In this document: positions 51,844-60,868 of the stretch, in pieces | Layout: the number at the start of each line of letters is the position of its first letter | How positions within the stretch are numbered: the stretch's first letter is position 1 | Origin: Nocardia aurea | Lineage (GTDB): Bacteria; Actinomycetota; Actinomycetes; Mycobacteriales; Mycobacteriaceae | Direction: 5' to 3' | DNA length: 64,000 nt | Assembly (NCBI RefSeq): GCF_003123685.1 | Contig: NZ_QCYJ01000132.1 | Location: 62,001 to 126,000 of the forward strand | The notes under the pieces: model-generated | Seen by the model: only the letters and a program-made list of their open reading frames with translations | What the model was told of the DNA's origin: nothing | Databases searched by the model: none | Translations under genes and position numbers: made by a program

Positions 51844-53064
51844 ATGACGGTCGAGCGACTGATCGTCGTCGGCGCGTCACTGGCGGGCCTACGGGCAGCG
51901 GAAGCCGCTCGCGGCGCGGGTTACGGCGGCGCGATAGCGCTCATCGGCGAAGAACCGCACCTGCCCTACGGCCGCCCTCCGCTGTCGAAGAGAATCCTCG
52001 AGGCGGGACCGCTGCCGGAGTCCACCCGGTTGCGCGCATACGAGACGTTGACCGAGGACTTGAACGTCGAACTGGTGCTCGGCGCCGCCGCGACGGGGAT
52101 CGACACGAATCGGAAAACCGTCACGGTGGGCGAACGCTCGATCGACTACAGCGCCGCGGTGATCGCAACCGGTGCCGCCGCGCGCCGAATTCCCGGGCCC
52201 GCGGAGACGCTGTCGGGGGTACACGTCCTGCGCACCCACGATGACGCGCACGCGGTGCGCGCTGCCCTGGACGCGAACGCCCGCACCGTTGTCATCGGTG
52301 GCGGGTTCATCGGTTCGGAAGTCGCTTGCGCAGCACGCAAACGCGGCCTGCCCGTCACCGTCGTGGAAGCTCGAACCGCCCCGTTGACTCGATCGGTCGG
52401 CCCCGATCTCGGTGCGGCGCTGACACGGATACATCGCGCACACGGAACGCAAGTGTCCTGCGGTGCCGAGGTGGCCGCGATCGAGGGAGAACGCGGCACA
52501 GTCGCGCGGGTATGTCTCACTGACGGGACCGTCCTGGGCGCCGACCTGGTCGTTGTCGGGATCGGTACGGTGCCCGCGACCGACTGGCTCGCTGGAAGCG
52601 GTGTCGGTGTCGACGATGGTGTGGTCTGCGACGAGTTCCTGGCGACCGGGGCCGAGGGCGTCTACGCCGCTGGTGATGTGGCGAACTGGCACAACTCGCT
52701 TTTCGGTCGTCGTATGCGGGTCGAGCATTGGAGCAGCGCCGCCGAGCAGGGAGCACGCGCCGCGCTCAACGCGATCGATCCCGCTACAGCACAGCCGTAT
52801 TCGACGGTGCCCTATTTCTGGTCGGACTGGTATGAGCACCGTATCCAATTCGTGGGAGTTCCCGGGCATCAGGGATACGAAGTCGTGTCCGGAGCGCTCG
52901 ACAGCGACCACTTCGTGGTCTTGTATCGCGATGGGGATCTGCTCGGCGCGGCCCTGACCCTCAATGGTCAGCGGCACATCATGAAATACCGCAACCTGAT
53001 CAACCGGCGCGTGAGTTTCGACGAGGCATGTGCCTATGCGCGTGCCCGAGCCGCCTCGAAGTGA
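51844..53064 (+). CDS. FAD-dependent NAD(P)H-ferredoxin reductase
   Basis: 406 residues. FAD motif VVGASLAGLRAAEAARG at the N-terminus, LPYGRPPLSKRIL, the NAD motif VVIGGGFIGSEVACAARK in the middle, and VYAAGDVANWHN as the second FAD block. This is the putidaredoxin-reductase type. It reduces the ferredoxin encoded just before it. The ATG at 51844 comes 2 bases after the ferredoxin stop. With the P450 it completes a class I electron chain. Confidence 0.93.
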   Translation: MTVERLIVVGASLAGLRAAEAARGAGYGGAIALIGEEPHLPYGRPPLSKRILEAGPLPESTRLRAYETLTEDLNVELVLGAAATGIDTNRKTVTVGERSIDYSAAVIATGAAARRIPGPAETLSGVHVLRTHDDAHAVRAALDANARTVVIGGGFIGSEVACAARKRGLPVTVVEARTAPLTRSVGPDLGAALTRIHRAHGTQVSCGAEVAAIEGERGTVARVCLTDGTVLGADLVVVGIGTVPATDWLAGSGVGVDDGVVCDEFLATGAEGVYAAGDVANWHNSLFGRRMRVEHWSSAAEQGARAALNAIDPATAQPYSTVPYFWSDWYEHRIQFVGVPGHQGYEVVSGALDSDHFVVLYRDGDLLGAALTLNGQRHIMKYRNLINRRVSFDEACAYARARAASK

Positions 53065-53111
53065 CCGCTCGGTTCCGACCGCAGACTCACACAGAATTCT
53101 GGGAAGTGTAA

Positions 53112-54356
53112 ATGACTATCGCACACACCTTTTCGCCTGTCGATATTTCCTCGATCGCCTTCTGGGCGAGTACCGCCGTCGAACGCGAGAAGACCTTCAA
53201 GGTTCTGCGCGAACACGATCCGATCAGCTGGCACCCACCCGCGGCGGGCGGGATCCTGCCGGTCGAGGAGGGGGACGGATTCTGGGCCGTCGTACGCCAC
53301 CAGGACATCCGCTACGTCAGCAACCATCCGGAATTGTTCTGTTCCGGCAGGGGCGTCCAGATGGAGAACCATCCGGCGCAAGTGCTCGAAGCCACCCAGT
53401 CGTTCCTCGCGATGGACCCGCCGCGCCACACCAAGTTGCGGCGTCTGGTCAGCGCGGCGTTCACGCCGCGGCGTCTCGCGACGATCGAGCAGCAGATTCG
53501 TGACCAGGCCGCCCGCATCATCGACGAACTACTCGACACCGGTGATTGCGACTTCGTCCACCACGTCTCGATGCGCCTGCCGATGTGGACCATCTGCGAG
53601 ATGGTCGGTGTGCCCGAGGACAAGCGGTACCTCGTCGCCGAGGCCGCAGATCGGCTGGTGTCCCACGCCGATCCCGATGTCCGCGGTGACCGCGAGCCGA
53701 TCCAGCTCATGGGTGAATCGATTTTCGCCCTGGCGGGCACGGCCCTCGAGATGGTCCAGGCGCGCCGGGCAGAACCACAGGACGACCTCATGACCAGTCT
53801 GGTCCACGCCGAGGTCGACGGAGAGCGGCTCACCGACGACGAGATCACCGCCTTCTTCTGCCTGCTCGCGGTGGCCGGGAACGACACGACGCGTAACACC
53901 ATCACCCACGGCGTGAAGGCACTGCAGGACTTCCCCGAGCAACGTCGATGGCTGGCAGCGGATTTCGAGGGCCGGATCGGTCCCGCGATCGAGGAGTTCG
54001 TGCGTTGGGCCTCACCGGTGGTGACGTTCCGGCGCACCGCGACCCGAGATGTCGAACTCGCCGGGCATCAGATCGCAGCCGGAGAGAAAGTGGTCATGTT
54101 CTATCCCTCGGGCAACCGTGACGAGTCGGTCTTCGACAATCCCGACACTCTCGACCTGGGGCGAGAGTTGAACCCGCACTTGGCGTTCGGCGGTGGTGGA
54201 CCCCACTACTGCATGGGGAACATGCTGGCGAAAAGGCAGCTGCGGGCCCTTTTCGAAGAGTTGCTCTTCCGAGTTCCGAACCTGTCTGTGGGTGAGCCGC
54301 AATACCTGGTCAGCAGTTTCGTTCACGCGGTCAAACGGCTGCCCTGCACTCTGTGA
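53112..54356 (+). CDS. Cytochrome P450 monooxygenase
   Basis: 414 residues. AGNDTT at about 255-260, ExxR in EEFVRWASP, and haem ligand C367 in FGGGGPHYCMGN. The RTATRDVELAGHQIAAGEKV region and MDPPRHTKLRRLVSAAFTPR resemble steroid- and isoprenoid-hydroxylating CYP124/125/142-type enzymes, but I cannot assign a family. It is fed by the ferredoxin and reductase upstream. Downstream acyl-CoA dehydrogenase and ligase genes suggest terminal hydroxylation of an alkyl chain followed by beta-oxidation. Confidence 0.93.
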   Translation: MTIAHTFSPVDISSIAFWASTAVEREKTFKVLREHDPISWHPPAAGGILPVEEGDGFWAVVRHQDIRYVSNHPELFCSGRGVQMENHPAQVLEATQSFLAMDPPRHTKLRRLVSAAFTPRRLATIEQQIRDQAARIIDELLDTGDCDFVHHVSMRLPMWTICEMVGVPEDKRYLVAEAADRLVSHADPDVRGDREPIQLMGESIFALAGTALEMVQARRAEPQDDLMTSLVHAEVDGERLTDDEITAFFCLLAVAGNDTTRNTITHGVKALQDFPEQRRWLAADFEGRIGPAIEEFVRWASPVVTFRRTATRDVELAGHQIAAGEKVVMFYPSGNRDESVFDNPDTLDLGRELNPHLAFGGGGPHYCMGNMLAKRQLRALFEELLFRVPNLSVGEPQYLVSSFVHAVKRLPCTL

Positions 54357-54394
54357 TCGGCGCGGCTCGCACCGCTGACGAAAGGATATCGACA

Positions 54395-55372
54395 ATGGTA
54401 CGAACACGATTCTGTGATGTGTTCGGTGTGGAATACCCCATCGTTCAGGGCGGGATGCAGTGGGTCGGCCGCGCCGGGCTGGTTTCGGCGGTGGCCAATG
54501 CCGGAGGTCTGGGTTTCCTCACCGCGCTGACCCAACCGACACCGGAGGACCTGGCCGAAGAGATCTATCGGTGTCGACAGCTCACTGACAAGCCATTCGG
54601 TGTCAACCTCACGATCCTGCCCTCGATCAAACCGCCGCCCTATGTCGAATATCGTGATGTCATCATCGAATCCGGTGTGGGGGTCGTGGAAACCGCCGGT
54701 TTCAACCCTGCCGAGCATCTGCCCGCGTTCAAGGCGGGCGGGGTGAAGGTACTGCACAAGTGCACAAGCGTGCGCCACGCTGTCAAAGCCCAGCAACTGG
54801 GTGTCGACGGAATATCGATCGACGGATTCGAGTGCGCGGGCCACCCCGGCGAAGACGATATCCCGGGGCTCGTCCTGATCCCGGCCGCCACCGAGAAGAT
54901 CACCATTCCGATGCTCGCGTCCGGGGGGTTGGCCGATGCCCGCGGGCTGGTCGCCGCGCTCGCTCTCGGTGCCGACGGAATCAACATGGGAACGCGGTTC
55001 GTCGCCACGACCGAGGCACCTGTACACGAAAACGTGAAGCGCCGACTGGTCGAGGCCAGCGAACACGACACCGATCTCATCTTCCGGTCCCTGCGCAACA
55101 CCGCGCGGGTGGCCCGCAACGCGGTCAGCACCGAGGTCGTCTCGATATTCGACAGTGGCGGGCAGTTCGACGACGTCCGCGAACTGGTGGCCGGTGTCCG
55201 AGGCCGCAAGGTCTACGAGGTCGGCGATCTCGATCTGGGCATCTGGACCGCGGGGATGGTCCAGGGGCTGATCCACGACATCCCGACGGTGTCGGAGTTG
55301 ATCGACCGGATCGTCACCGAAGCCGGTGAACTCATCAAGGGTCGGCTCGGCGACGTCCTCATTCAGAAATGA
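54395..55372 (+). CDS. NAD(P)H-dependent flavin oxidoreductase / nitronate monooxygenase family
   Basis: 325 residues in a TIM barrel. FMN contacts: PIVQGGMQWVGRAGLVSAVA, NLTILPS, FECAGHPGEDD, LASGGLADARGLVAALALGA and GINMGTRFVAT. AAAGGA lies 10 bp before the ATG at 54395; the frame is open upstream into the end of the P450 gene. Members oxidise nitronates or reduce enoyl and quinone substrates. Beside acyl-CoA dehydrogenase, it may act as an enoyl-CoA reductase-like enzyme in the pathway. Confidence 0.88.
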   Translation: MVRTRFCDVFGVEYPIVQGGMQWVGRAGLVSAVANAGGLGFLTALTQPTPEDLAEEIYRCRQLTDKPFGVNLTILPSIKPPPYVEYRDVIIESGVGVVETAGFNPAEHLPAFKAGGVKVLHKCTSVRHAVKAQQLGVDGISIDGFECAGHPGEDDIPGLVLIPAATEKITIPMLASGGLADARGLVAALALGADGINMGTRFVATTEAPVHENVKRRLVEASEHDTDLIFRSLRNTARVARNAVSTEVVSIFDSGGQFDDVRELVAGVRGRKVYEVGDLDLGIWTAGMVQGLIHDIPTVSELIDRIVTEAGELIKGRLGDVLIQK

Positions 55373-55456
55373 CCCGTATGGACCTGTTGCGGCGTTCATC
55401 CGACAGCAAAGGCATCGACCGGGAAGCCGCGACCTCTCGTACCGAAAGGACTGTTC

Positions 55457-56686
55457 ATGACATCGGACGCGGTAATCAGGACCGGCGACCGGATCTGGCA
55501 CGACGTATTCCTGCCCGAGGACGTCGCGCATGTGCGTGCCATGGCGCGCACCGCGGTCACGACCCATCTGGCGCCGGTAGCGCGCGAGATCGCGCAACGG
55601 GAGGAGTCGATCGAGTCCTTCCCCTGGGAAGCGTTCCGCGGGCTGGCGAGTGCGGGCTGCTTTGCTGTGCCGTTCGACAAGCCCTTCGGCGACGGCCTCA
55701 CCCACCGGATGCTCGCGACATGCATCGTGACCGAGGAGATCGCCTACGAGAGTTCGAGCCTGGCCGGTGTGTACGACGGCCAGTGCATTCTCAACGCCCG
55801 CGCGTTGTCGTTCGCGCAACCACAGGTGCTCGAAAAGGTTCTGCCGGGACTGATCTCCGGTGATCTGGTATTCGCTTTCGCCACCACAGAACCGGACGCA
55901 TCGAGCGACCTCACCCCCACCGCGCTGAAAACCGTCGCTACCCGCACCGACGACGGGTTCGTCGTGAACGGACGCAAACGCTGGATCACCAACTCGATCG
56001 TCGCCGATTGGGTGTGCGTGCTGTGCCGCGACGGGGACAGCGGCGACGCGACGATGCTGCTCATCGATACGCGCGCATCGGGGGTCGCGGTGGGACAGCC
56101 CGACCTCAAGATGGGCCATCGCGGGCAGATCACCGCGGATATCGTGTTCGACAATGTCGCCGTGCCCGCCGACCACGCGCTCGGCCTGCCCGGACGAGGC
56201 CTGGGTACCGCGTTGGCATCGCTTGCGGCCGGTCGCGTCGGGATAGCCGCCGCGGGTGTCGGAGTGGCGCAAGCCGCGCTCGATCTGGCCGTGCAGCGGC
56301 TGCGTAGCCGAGAGCTGTTCGGAAAGAAGTTGGGCGAAATGCAGTACTGGCAGTTCAAATTCGCCGAACGCGCCACCGAACTCGAAGCAGCCCGCGCCAT
56401 GTATCAGAAGGCCGCCGTGAGACTGGACCGAGGCGACCGCTCAGGTGAGCCGGAAGCATCTATGGCCAAGTCCTACGCCACCCGGTTGGCCAACGATCTC
56501 GCTCGTGATGCGCTACAGGTCCACGGCGCGTACGGGTTCGCTCGTCAGGTCAGCGCCACCGGGGAGACCTATCGGCTCGAGGAGATCTTCCGTGACGCGA
56601 AGATACTCGAGATCTTCGAAGGCGCCAACGAAGTTCTGCAATGGGTGATCGCCCGCCAGTTGATCGGCCGCGACATCACAGGCTGA
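55457..56686 (+). CDS. Acyl-CoA dehydrogenase
   Basis: 409 residues. FAFATTEPDASSDLTPT and NGRKRWITNSIVADW for flavin and substrate, GKKLGEMQYWQFKFAERATE in the middle and VHGAYGFARQ, FRDAKILEIFEGANEVLQWV at the end, with the catalytic Glu in FEGANEV. It makes 2-enoyl-CoA from acyl-CoA. GAAAGGA precedes the ATG at 55457. It is followed by the truncated acyl-CoA synthetase gene. Confidence 0.94.
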   Translation: MTSDAVIRTGDRIWHDVFLPEDVAHVRAMARTAVTTHLAPVAREIAQREESIESFPWEAFRGLASAGCFAVPFDKPFGDGLTHRMLATCIVTEEIAYESSSLAGVYDGQCILNARALSFAQPQVLEKVLPGLISGDLVFAFATTEPDASSDLTPTALKTVATRTDDGFVVNGRKRWITNSIVADWVCVLCRDGDSGDATMLLIDTRASGVAVGQPDLKMGHRGQITADIVFDNVAVPADHALGLPGRGLGTALASLAAGRVGIAAAGVGVAQAALDLAVQRLRSRELFGKKLGEMQYWQFKFAERATELEAARAMYQKAAVRLDRGDRSGEPEASMAKSYATRLANDLARDALQVHGAYGFARQVSATGETYRLEEIFRDAKILEIFEGANEVLQWVIARQLIGRDITG

Positions 56687-56784
56687 TCGCTCGTCCACGA
56701 TCGAGCATCACCGAACCGCGGCGGTACCACCACGCGTCCGCCGCGCACTCGAAGAAGCTTTCTTTCGCCACAGGAGAAGAACCT

Positions 56785-56886
56785 ATGTACCTGACCCAAG
56801 CGCTGCACAGGTCGGTCGCCGCCACACCGAATCAACCCGCCACTATCTGCGGGAACAGGGTCCGGACTCGCTGCTGCGCACGTTGA
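56785..56886 (+). pseudogene. 5' stub of an acyl-CoA synthetase gene, cut by the element junction
   Basis: Starting at ATG 56785 with AGGAGAAG upstream, the frame reads MYLTQALHRSVAATPNQPAT then ICGNRVRT, the standard opening of an AMP-forming ligase. It then runs into unrelated DNA (RCCAR) and stops. The other 500 or so codons are absent. The break lies near 56868-56870. Confidence 0.8.
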
Positions 56887-57628
56887 GCAACCGTCGTACA
56901 GCGTCGTGGTCGCCGATGTTCTCGTATTCGGCGATGACCGCGGCGTGGGCGAGGTCGTACTGGTCGTCGTCATCGATGAGCCTGCGCGCGGTCGCGCTGG
57001 TGCCGACCTTGCCGACGAGTTTGACCTCGTCGCGTTTGGTCTGCAATGCCTTGGCGACGCGGGTGGGTGACGCGCCGAGGTCCAGCATCAGCGCGATTCC
57101 GGCGGCGCGGTCGCTGTTGGTGAGCGGGATGCGCCGGTCGTTGAGGGTGATCTGTTCGGTGATGCGCTCGATCTCGGCCTCGTTGCTGTCCACGTTCGGG
57201 TCGAAATCGCGGATGTAGACCGGCACCTCGGAAAGGTCGCAGGCCAGGGCGGTGAGGGTGCGGACCTGCCCGTCGCGCACGATCAATCGCCCGTCGGGGG
57301 TCCGGACGACCAGGATCGGGTCACGGACACCGTGTTCGCGGATGGACTCGGTGACCTCGGGATGGTCCTGGAGCTGGAACGTTTTGCGCACGTTCTCATC
57401 GATCTCGAGCAACGCCGGATGCACGGTCGAGCCCGTGCACAACCCGTCGAGATAATCACCACCCTCGACAGTCCCGGTGTCGACGGTGTCGGTCTCGGTG
57501 GCGGGGGTGTCCGGGGCGGTGCCGGGATCGCGCGCGGAGTCGAGGTCGGCGGGATCGGGCGCGAGGTCGACGGTGTTGACCGTTTCGCCGATGTCGGTGG
57601 TGGCGGGCGTGTCGGTGTCGGTGGGCAT
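56843..57628 (-). CDS. ParB-like nuclease-domain protein, probably truncated at its C-terminus
   Basis: 261 residues from the ATG at 57628 (AGGAG 9 bp upstream). The first 65 residues are acidic and Thr/Pro/Asp-rich. Residues 75-135 form the ParB N-terminal domain (ESIREHGVRDPILVV, RLIVRDGQVRTLTALAC). A helical region with LTNSDRAAGIALMLDLGASP, TRVAKALQTKRDEVKLVGKV follows. After about residue 250 (VRRLLN) the sequence becomes VRSSESGPCSRR, encoded by the junction and the acyl-CoA synthetase stub. Proteins of this type on actinobacterial elements are, as I recall, often much longer. It therefore seems cut by the same event. Confidence 0.82.
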   Translation of the reverse strand: MPTDTDTPATTDIGETVNTVDLAPDPADLDSARDPGTAPDTPATETDTVDTGTVEGGDYLDGLCTGSTVHPALLEIDENVRKTFQLQDHPEVTESIREHGVRDPILVVRTPDGRLIVRDGQVRTLTALACDLSEVPVYIRDFDPNVDSNEAEIERITEQITLNDRRIPLTNSDRAAGIALMLDLGASPTRVAKALQTKRDEVKLVGKVGTSATARRLIDDDDQYDLAHAAVIAEYENIGDHDAVRRLLNVRSSESGPCSRR

Positions 57629-57651
57629 CGAGGCGGACTCCTATCGTGAAA

Positions 57652-57694
57652 GAGGCAGGGACCGGCCAGCTTTGGACTGGCCGGTCCCTGCCTC
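57652..57694. terminator. 18-bp perfect hairpin upstream of the ParB-like gene
   Basis: The arms 57652-57669 and 57677-57694 are exact inverted repeats with a 7-base loop. On the minus strand it follows the small Cys-rich gene and is followed by TTTC and the parB ribosome site. It may be a terminator or a structured leader. Confidence 0.7.
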
Positions 57695-57740
57695 GAGGAC
57701 GGGAAATTTCGATGAATGGATGAGTGGTGTGGGGGAGCGG

Positions 57741-58052
57741 CTACTCGTTTCGAGGCTTGCGTGGTGTCTGGGGTTCGCCGTCGAGGACGATGTCGAGGTC
57801 GTCGCGGGGGATCGCGATCTCGGCCTCGATGCCGCCGTGTTTGTAGTGCACGTCGCGGTAGCAGGCCCGGCACACGACCCCTGACATCGAATCGGCGCTG
57901 CCTTTGCCGCTGGCGTGACAGCACGGGGTCAGCACCATCGTGTGATCGGTGCCGAACCGGATGACCACGCAGCCCTCGGCGTCGAGACCGAGGATGTCCT
58001 CGACCGCGTCGAAGCCCTGCGGGAGTCGCAGCTTCTGTTTCTTCTTCGTCAT
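57741..58052 (-). CDS. Small Cys-rich (zinc-ribbon-like) protein
   Basis: 103 residues from the ATG at 58052 with AGGAAGGA upstream. A basic start (MTKKKQKLRLPQGFDAVEDI) is followed by VLTPCCHASGKGSADS and VVCRACYRD, two Cys pairs that could bind zinc, and an acidic end. No family recognised. It belongs to the element's gene row. Confidence 0.65.
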   Translation of the reverse strand: MTKKKQKLRLPQGFDAVEDILGLDAEGCVVIRFGTDHTMVLTPCCHASGKGSADSMSGVVCRACYRDVHYKHGGIEAEIAIPRDDLDIVLDGEPQTPRKPRNE

Positions 58053-58135
58053 GAGAGCGGTCGTCCTTCCTCGGGATAGCTGGTTGCGGCGGAGGCGGGG
58101 GCAGCGCGCCACCCCCGCTCGGCCGGGTCGCGGGT

Positions 58136-58354
58136 CTATTTCTTGGTGCGGGTGGCGACGTTGATCGGGCACAGGTACCTGGCCCCGTGCGGGGATTCGG
58201 GGTCGCTGTAGGCCCAGTGCTTGGTCTTCCAGTCCGGGAATTCCTCGCGCCAGCGGGCGACGGTCTCGGCACCGAGCGCGGTCGCCGCACCGGCGGCGCC
58301 GAAGTGCTCGGCGGTGTCGAACTCGGCACGGGTCAGGGTGGTGGTTTCGGCCAT
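58136..58354 (-). CDS. Small hypothetical protein of the element
   Basis: 72 residues from the ATG at 58354 with AAGGAG 8 bp before it. TLTRAEFDTAEHFGAAGAAT and WKTKHWAYSDPESPHGARYL show no known motif. Position and ribosome site support it. Confidence 0.6.
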   Translation of the reverse strand: MAETTTLTRAEFDTAEHFGAAGAATALGAETVARWREEFPDWKTKHWAYSDPESPHGARYLCPINVATRTKK

Positions 58355-58418
58355 GGGCACAACTCCTTCGAAAGCGGGGGACAGAGGAAAGGGGATCGAG
58401 AGACCTGGTGTGGGTGGG

Positions 58419-59657
58419 TCAGACGAGGGTCATCGCGGTGAGGGCGAGGTCGTCGAGGTTGTCGGCGCGGTCGGGGTCGGGGATGGTTTGGGAGTAGCTG
58501 GTGACCGCGTTGGCGATCCCGGCCGCGGTGAGTTGTCCCCCGGCGATGAAATGCGACAGGATCCCGGTGCGTTCGTCCTCGGTGAACCCGAGTTTCTTGC
58601 TCATGACTTCGAGGGTGCGTTCGGGTTGGGTGACCGGGGTCCCGGCGTGGCGTTCCAACTCCGCGACCCGCGCGGTCAGGAATCCCGGCGACATCCACTC
58701 CGAGACTTTGTCGCGGGTCTCGGCGGTGATGACCGCGAGCCGTTTGCGTTGGGTGTCTTGGGACCAGGCGCGGGTGCCGCCGATTTCGAGGCGGTCACCG
58801 ACGTGGCGTTTGGTGAACGCGAACAACGGCAAGGTGAGGCCGTTGCCGCAGATCTGTACCAGCAGTTCGGGTTTCAACGTGACGGCGTGGTGGCCGATCT
58901 CGCTGTTGGAGAACCGCAACCCGGCGAAGACCACCGGTTCGGCACCGGGTCGGTAGCCGCGGTTGTCGCGGGCGGCCAGGCGGCGGCCGGTGTCGATCTG
59001 TCCGGCGACGCGGCGGCGTTCGGCTTCGAGTTCAGGGTTGGCGAACGGGGTCCGATAGTTCTCGAGAAAGGTTGGGGCGAGTGCGCGGATCTTGGGTGAG
59101 TACACCTTGCAGTGCATGGAGGATTCCGACAGGTCACAGGAGCGCACCGTGACCTCGGTGTCGGCGAGGCGGATCCCGTCCAGGACGGCGGTGAGCACGT
59201 CGAGGTTGTCGATGATCCCGTAACGGTCCGAGAGCACCGCCCGCAACACCCCCGGCTGATCCGGGTGGCCGGAGGTGAACAACCTGAGCAGGAACGAGCG
59301 TTCGTCGGGGCCGCCGGGCAGGCGCGGATCGGTCGGGCCGTGGAGCAGGCCGTTGATGTTGGCGTCGTAGAGGTCGGTGCGCTGGGACTCGCGCAACGAG
59401 CGCAGGTATCCGGCGGGGATCTTGAGCTTGGATCCCAGATGCGAATCCGCCGCACCGGTCGGCTGATACAGGCCGTCCACGGTCGTGACGCCGCGGTCGT
59501 CGAAGACCGGCTCCACCCCGGAGAGCTGCAACAACCCGTCGGAGGCGCGCAGCGCGGAGGCGGGGGCCAGGACATCGAGTTTGGCGGCCTGCTGATCGTT
59601 GAGCAGACCGACGAGGTCACCCAGTTCGGCGTGACGCACACACGAAGCGATCGACAT
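58419..59657 (-). CDS. DUF932 family protein
   Basis: 412 residues. LGSKLKIPAGYLRSLRESQR, VLSDRYGIIDNLDVLTAVLD, and EIGHHAVTLKPELLVQICGN place it in the DUF932 (phage/plasmid-related) family. These proteins are common on plasmids and conjugative elements; function is unknown, with a link to DNA processing suspected. AGAAAGGA precedes the ATG. Confidence 0.85.
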   Translation of the reverse strand: MSIASCVRHAELGDLVGLLNDQQAAKLDVLAPASALRASDGLLQLSGVEPVFDDRGVTTVDGLYQPTGAADSHLGSKLKIPAGYLRSLRESQRTDLYDANINGLLHGPTDPRLPGGPDERSFLLRLFTSGHPDQPGVLRAVLSDRYGIIDNLDVLTAVLDGIRLADTEVTVRSCDLSESSMHCKVYSPKIRALAPTFLENYRTPFANPELEAERRRVAGQIDTGRRLAARDNRGYRPGAEPVVFAGLRFSNSEIGHHAVTLKPELLVQICGNGLTLPLFAFTKRHVGDRLEIGGTRAWSQDTQRKRLAVITAETRDKVSEWMSPGFLTARVAELERHAGTPVTQPERTLEVMSKKLGFTEDERTGILSHFIAGGQLTAAGIANAVTSYSQTIPDPDRADNLDDLALTAMTLV

Positions 59658-59753
59658 GAGGTGTAGATCCTTTCTCGGACAGGCGGATACGACGCGACAC
59701 CCACCGGTCGGGGGTGGGTTTCGCGTGAACAGGGGGTGTTGTGCGCGGCCGGG

Positions 59754-60196
59754 TCAGGTGTTCGGGACGGGAGGGTCGTCCTGGGCTGTGGCGGCGCGGT
59801 GCAGGTTGTCGAGCTGTTGGATGAGTTCTTCGATCGCGTCGAGTTGTTCGCTGGTGAGTGCGGGTATCGCCACCACCGCAGTGGTGTTGAAGCCGCCTCC
59901 CACGTCGTGGCCGCAGTCCAGACGGCCGTTTTCGGCTTCGGCGGCGGTGTCGAAGGCGTGCAGGTAGTACTCGGTGCTCGTGCCGCCCTGCTGGATGTAG
60001 GCGAAAGACGGTGTCGGTTCCGGTGCGCCTTCGAGCCACGCGTTCAGGCGTCGGATCGGGTGCAGGATGTGATGGGCTCGATCGTGCAGGTCGCATTCGT
60101 CGTAGTCGCGTCCCCGCCGATCTCCGCGTACGCCAGCACCGCACGCAGATCTTCGATCACCGTCGGGGTGAATACCGGGTCGGTATCGAGCGTCAT
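59754..60196 (-). pseudogene. Frameshifted hypothetical gene
   Basis: ATG 60196 has GGAGGAG 5 bp upstream and reads MTLDTDPVFTPTVIEDLRAV, LAYAEIGG, then meets a stop at 60044. In the -1 frame protein-like sequence continues from GRDYDECDLHDRAHHILHPI to RRLNAWLEGAPEP, SFAYIQQGGTSTEYYLHAFD and ALTSEQLDAIEELIQQLDNL, ending at 59754. That second frame has no start codon. The total is 443 bp, one short of a multiple of three. The shift is at a GGGG run near 60112-60116, so a lost G (mutation or sequencing error) or programmed slippage explains it. No family known. Confidence 0.7.
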
Positions 60197-60246
60197 CGAA
60201 GCTCCTCCAGGTGACTGCGATCGGGTCGGGCGCGGTGCGGGGCTGG

Positions 60247-60819
60247 TCAGGTTTGTTGGCGCAGTGCCTGCACGAGTGCCCAGGCGGCGTCGGTGTCGGC
60301 GCGGGCGGCGGCCAGGCGTCGGAAGCCGCGCTGTTGGCGCACGTCGAGGGTTCCGAGTTCGGCGGCGATGTCCTGGCGGCGTAGTTCGGCGCGGTGGTGG
60401 CGGTGGTGGGCGGCGCGTTCGTCGGTCAGGAACTCGGCGGCGATCTCGATGACGGTGTCGCACAACAACTCCCGCAGATCCGTGTCGACGGTGTCGAGCG
60501 GGTACCCGAGGTCCAGCACCAAGCGGCCGGGCTCACCCAGACACACCGCCGCCGCAGCGCCACGCCCCGGGTCACCGGGTGTGAACCGGGCCAGCACCCG
60601 CGGATTGCCCAACGCCTCACCGTGGGCGCGCAGACCGAAGAACCGGACGATCACCATCGACCGGCGCGCGGGGATCCCGTCGACCGGGACGGTGTGTTCG
60701 CCCATGTCGGTGAACACCGTCCCGGTCAACGGTGCCTCGTCGGTGCGGAACAGGGTGTAGGAGGCCCCGTATTCGGCGGTATTGGTATTGGTCGAGAGGC
60801 TGAAACCTGGTGTGGGCAT
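60247..60819 (-). CDS. Hypothetical protein of the element
   Basis: 190 residues. The first half has beta-rich sequence (FSLSTNTNTAEYGASYTLFR, RSMVIVRFFGLRAHGEALG), the second is an Arg/Ala-rich helix (RAAHHRHHRAELRRQDIAAE). TAGGAG lies before the ATG. No family recognised. Confidence 0.65.
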   Translation of the reverse strand: MPTPGFSLSTNTNTAEYGASYTLFRTDEAPLTGTVFTDMGEHTVPVDGIPARRSMVIVRFFGLRAHGEALGNPRVLARFTPGDPGRGAAAAVCLGEPGRLVLDLGYPLDTVDTDLRELLCDTVIEIAAEFLTDERAAHHRHHRAELRRQDIAAELGTLDVRQQRGFRRLAAARADTDAAWALVQALRQQT

Positions 60820-60868
60820 GACGAATCCGAACTCCTATCGGTCGACGCGCGAAGAAGGGTGGGTGTGT

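Noticed and set aside
54323..56272. Minus-strand open frame of about 650 codons opposite the NMO-type and acyl-CoA dehydrogenase genes
   Set aside because: Antisense shadow of two clear genes; long antisense frames are common in GC-rich DNA.
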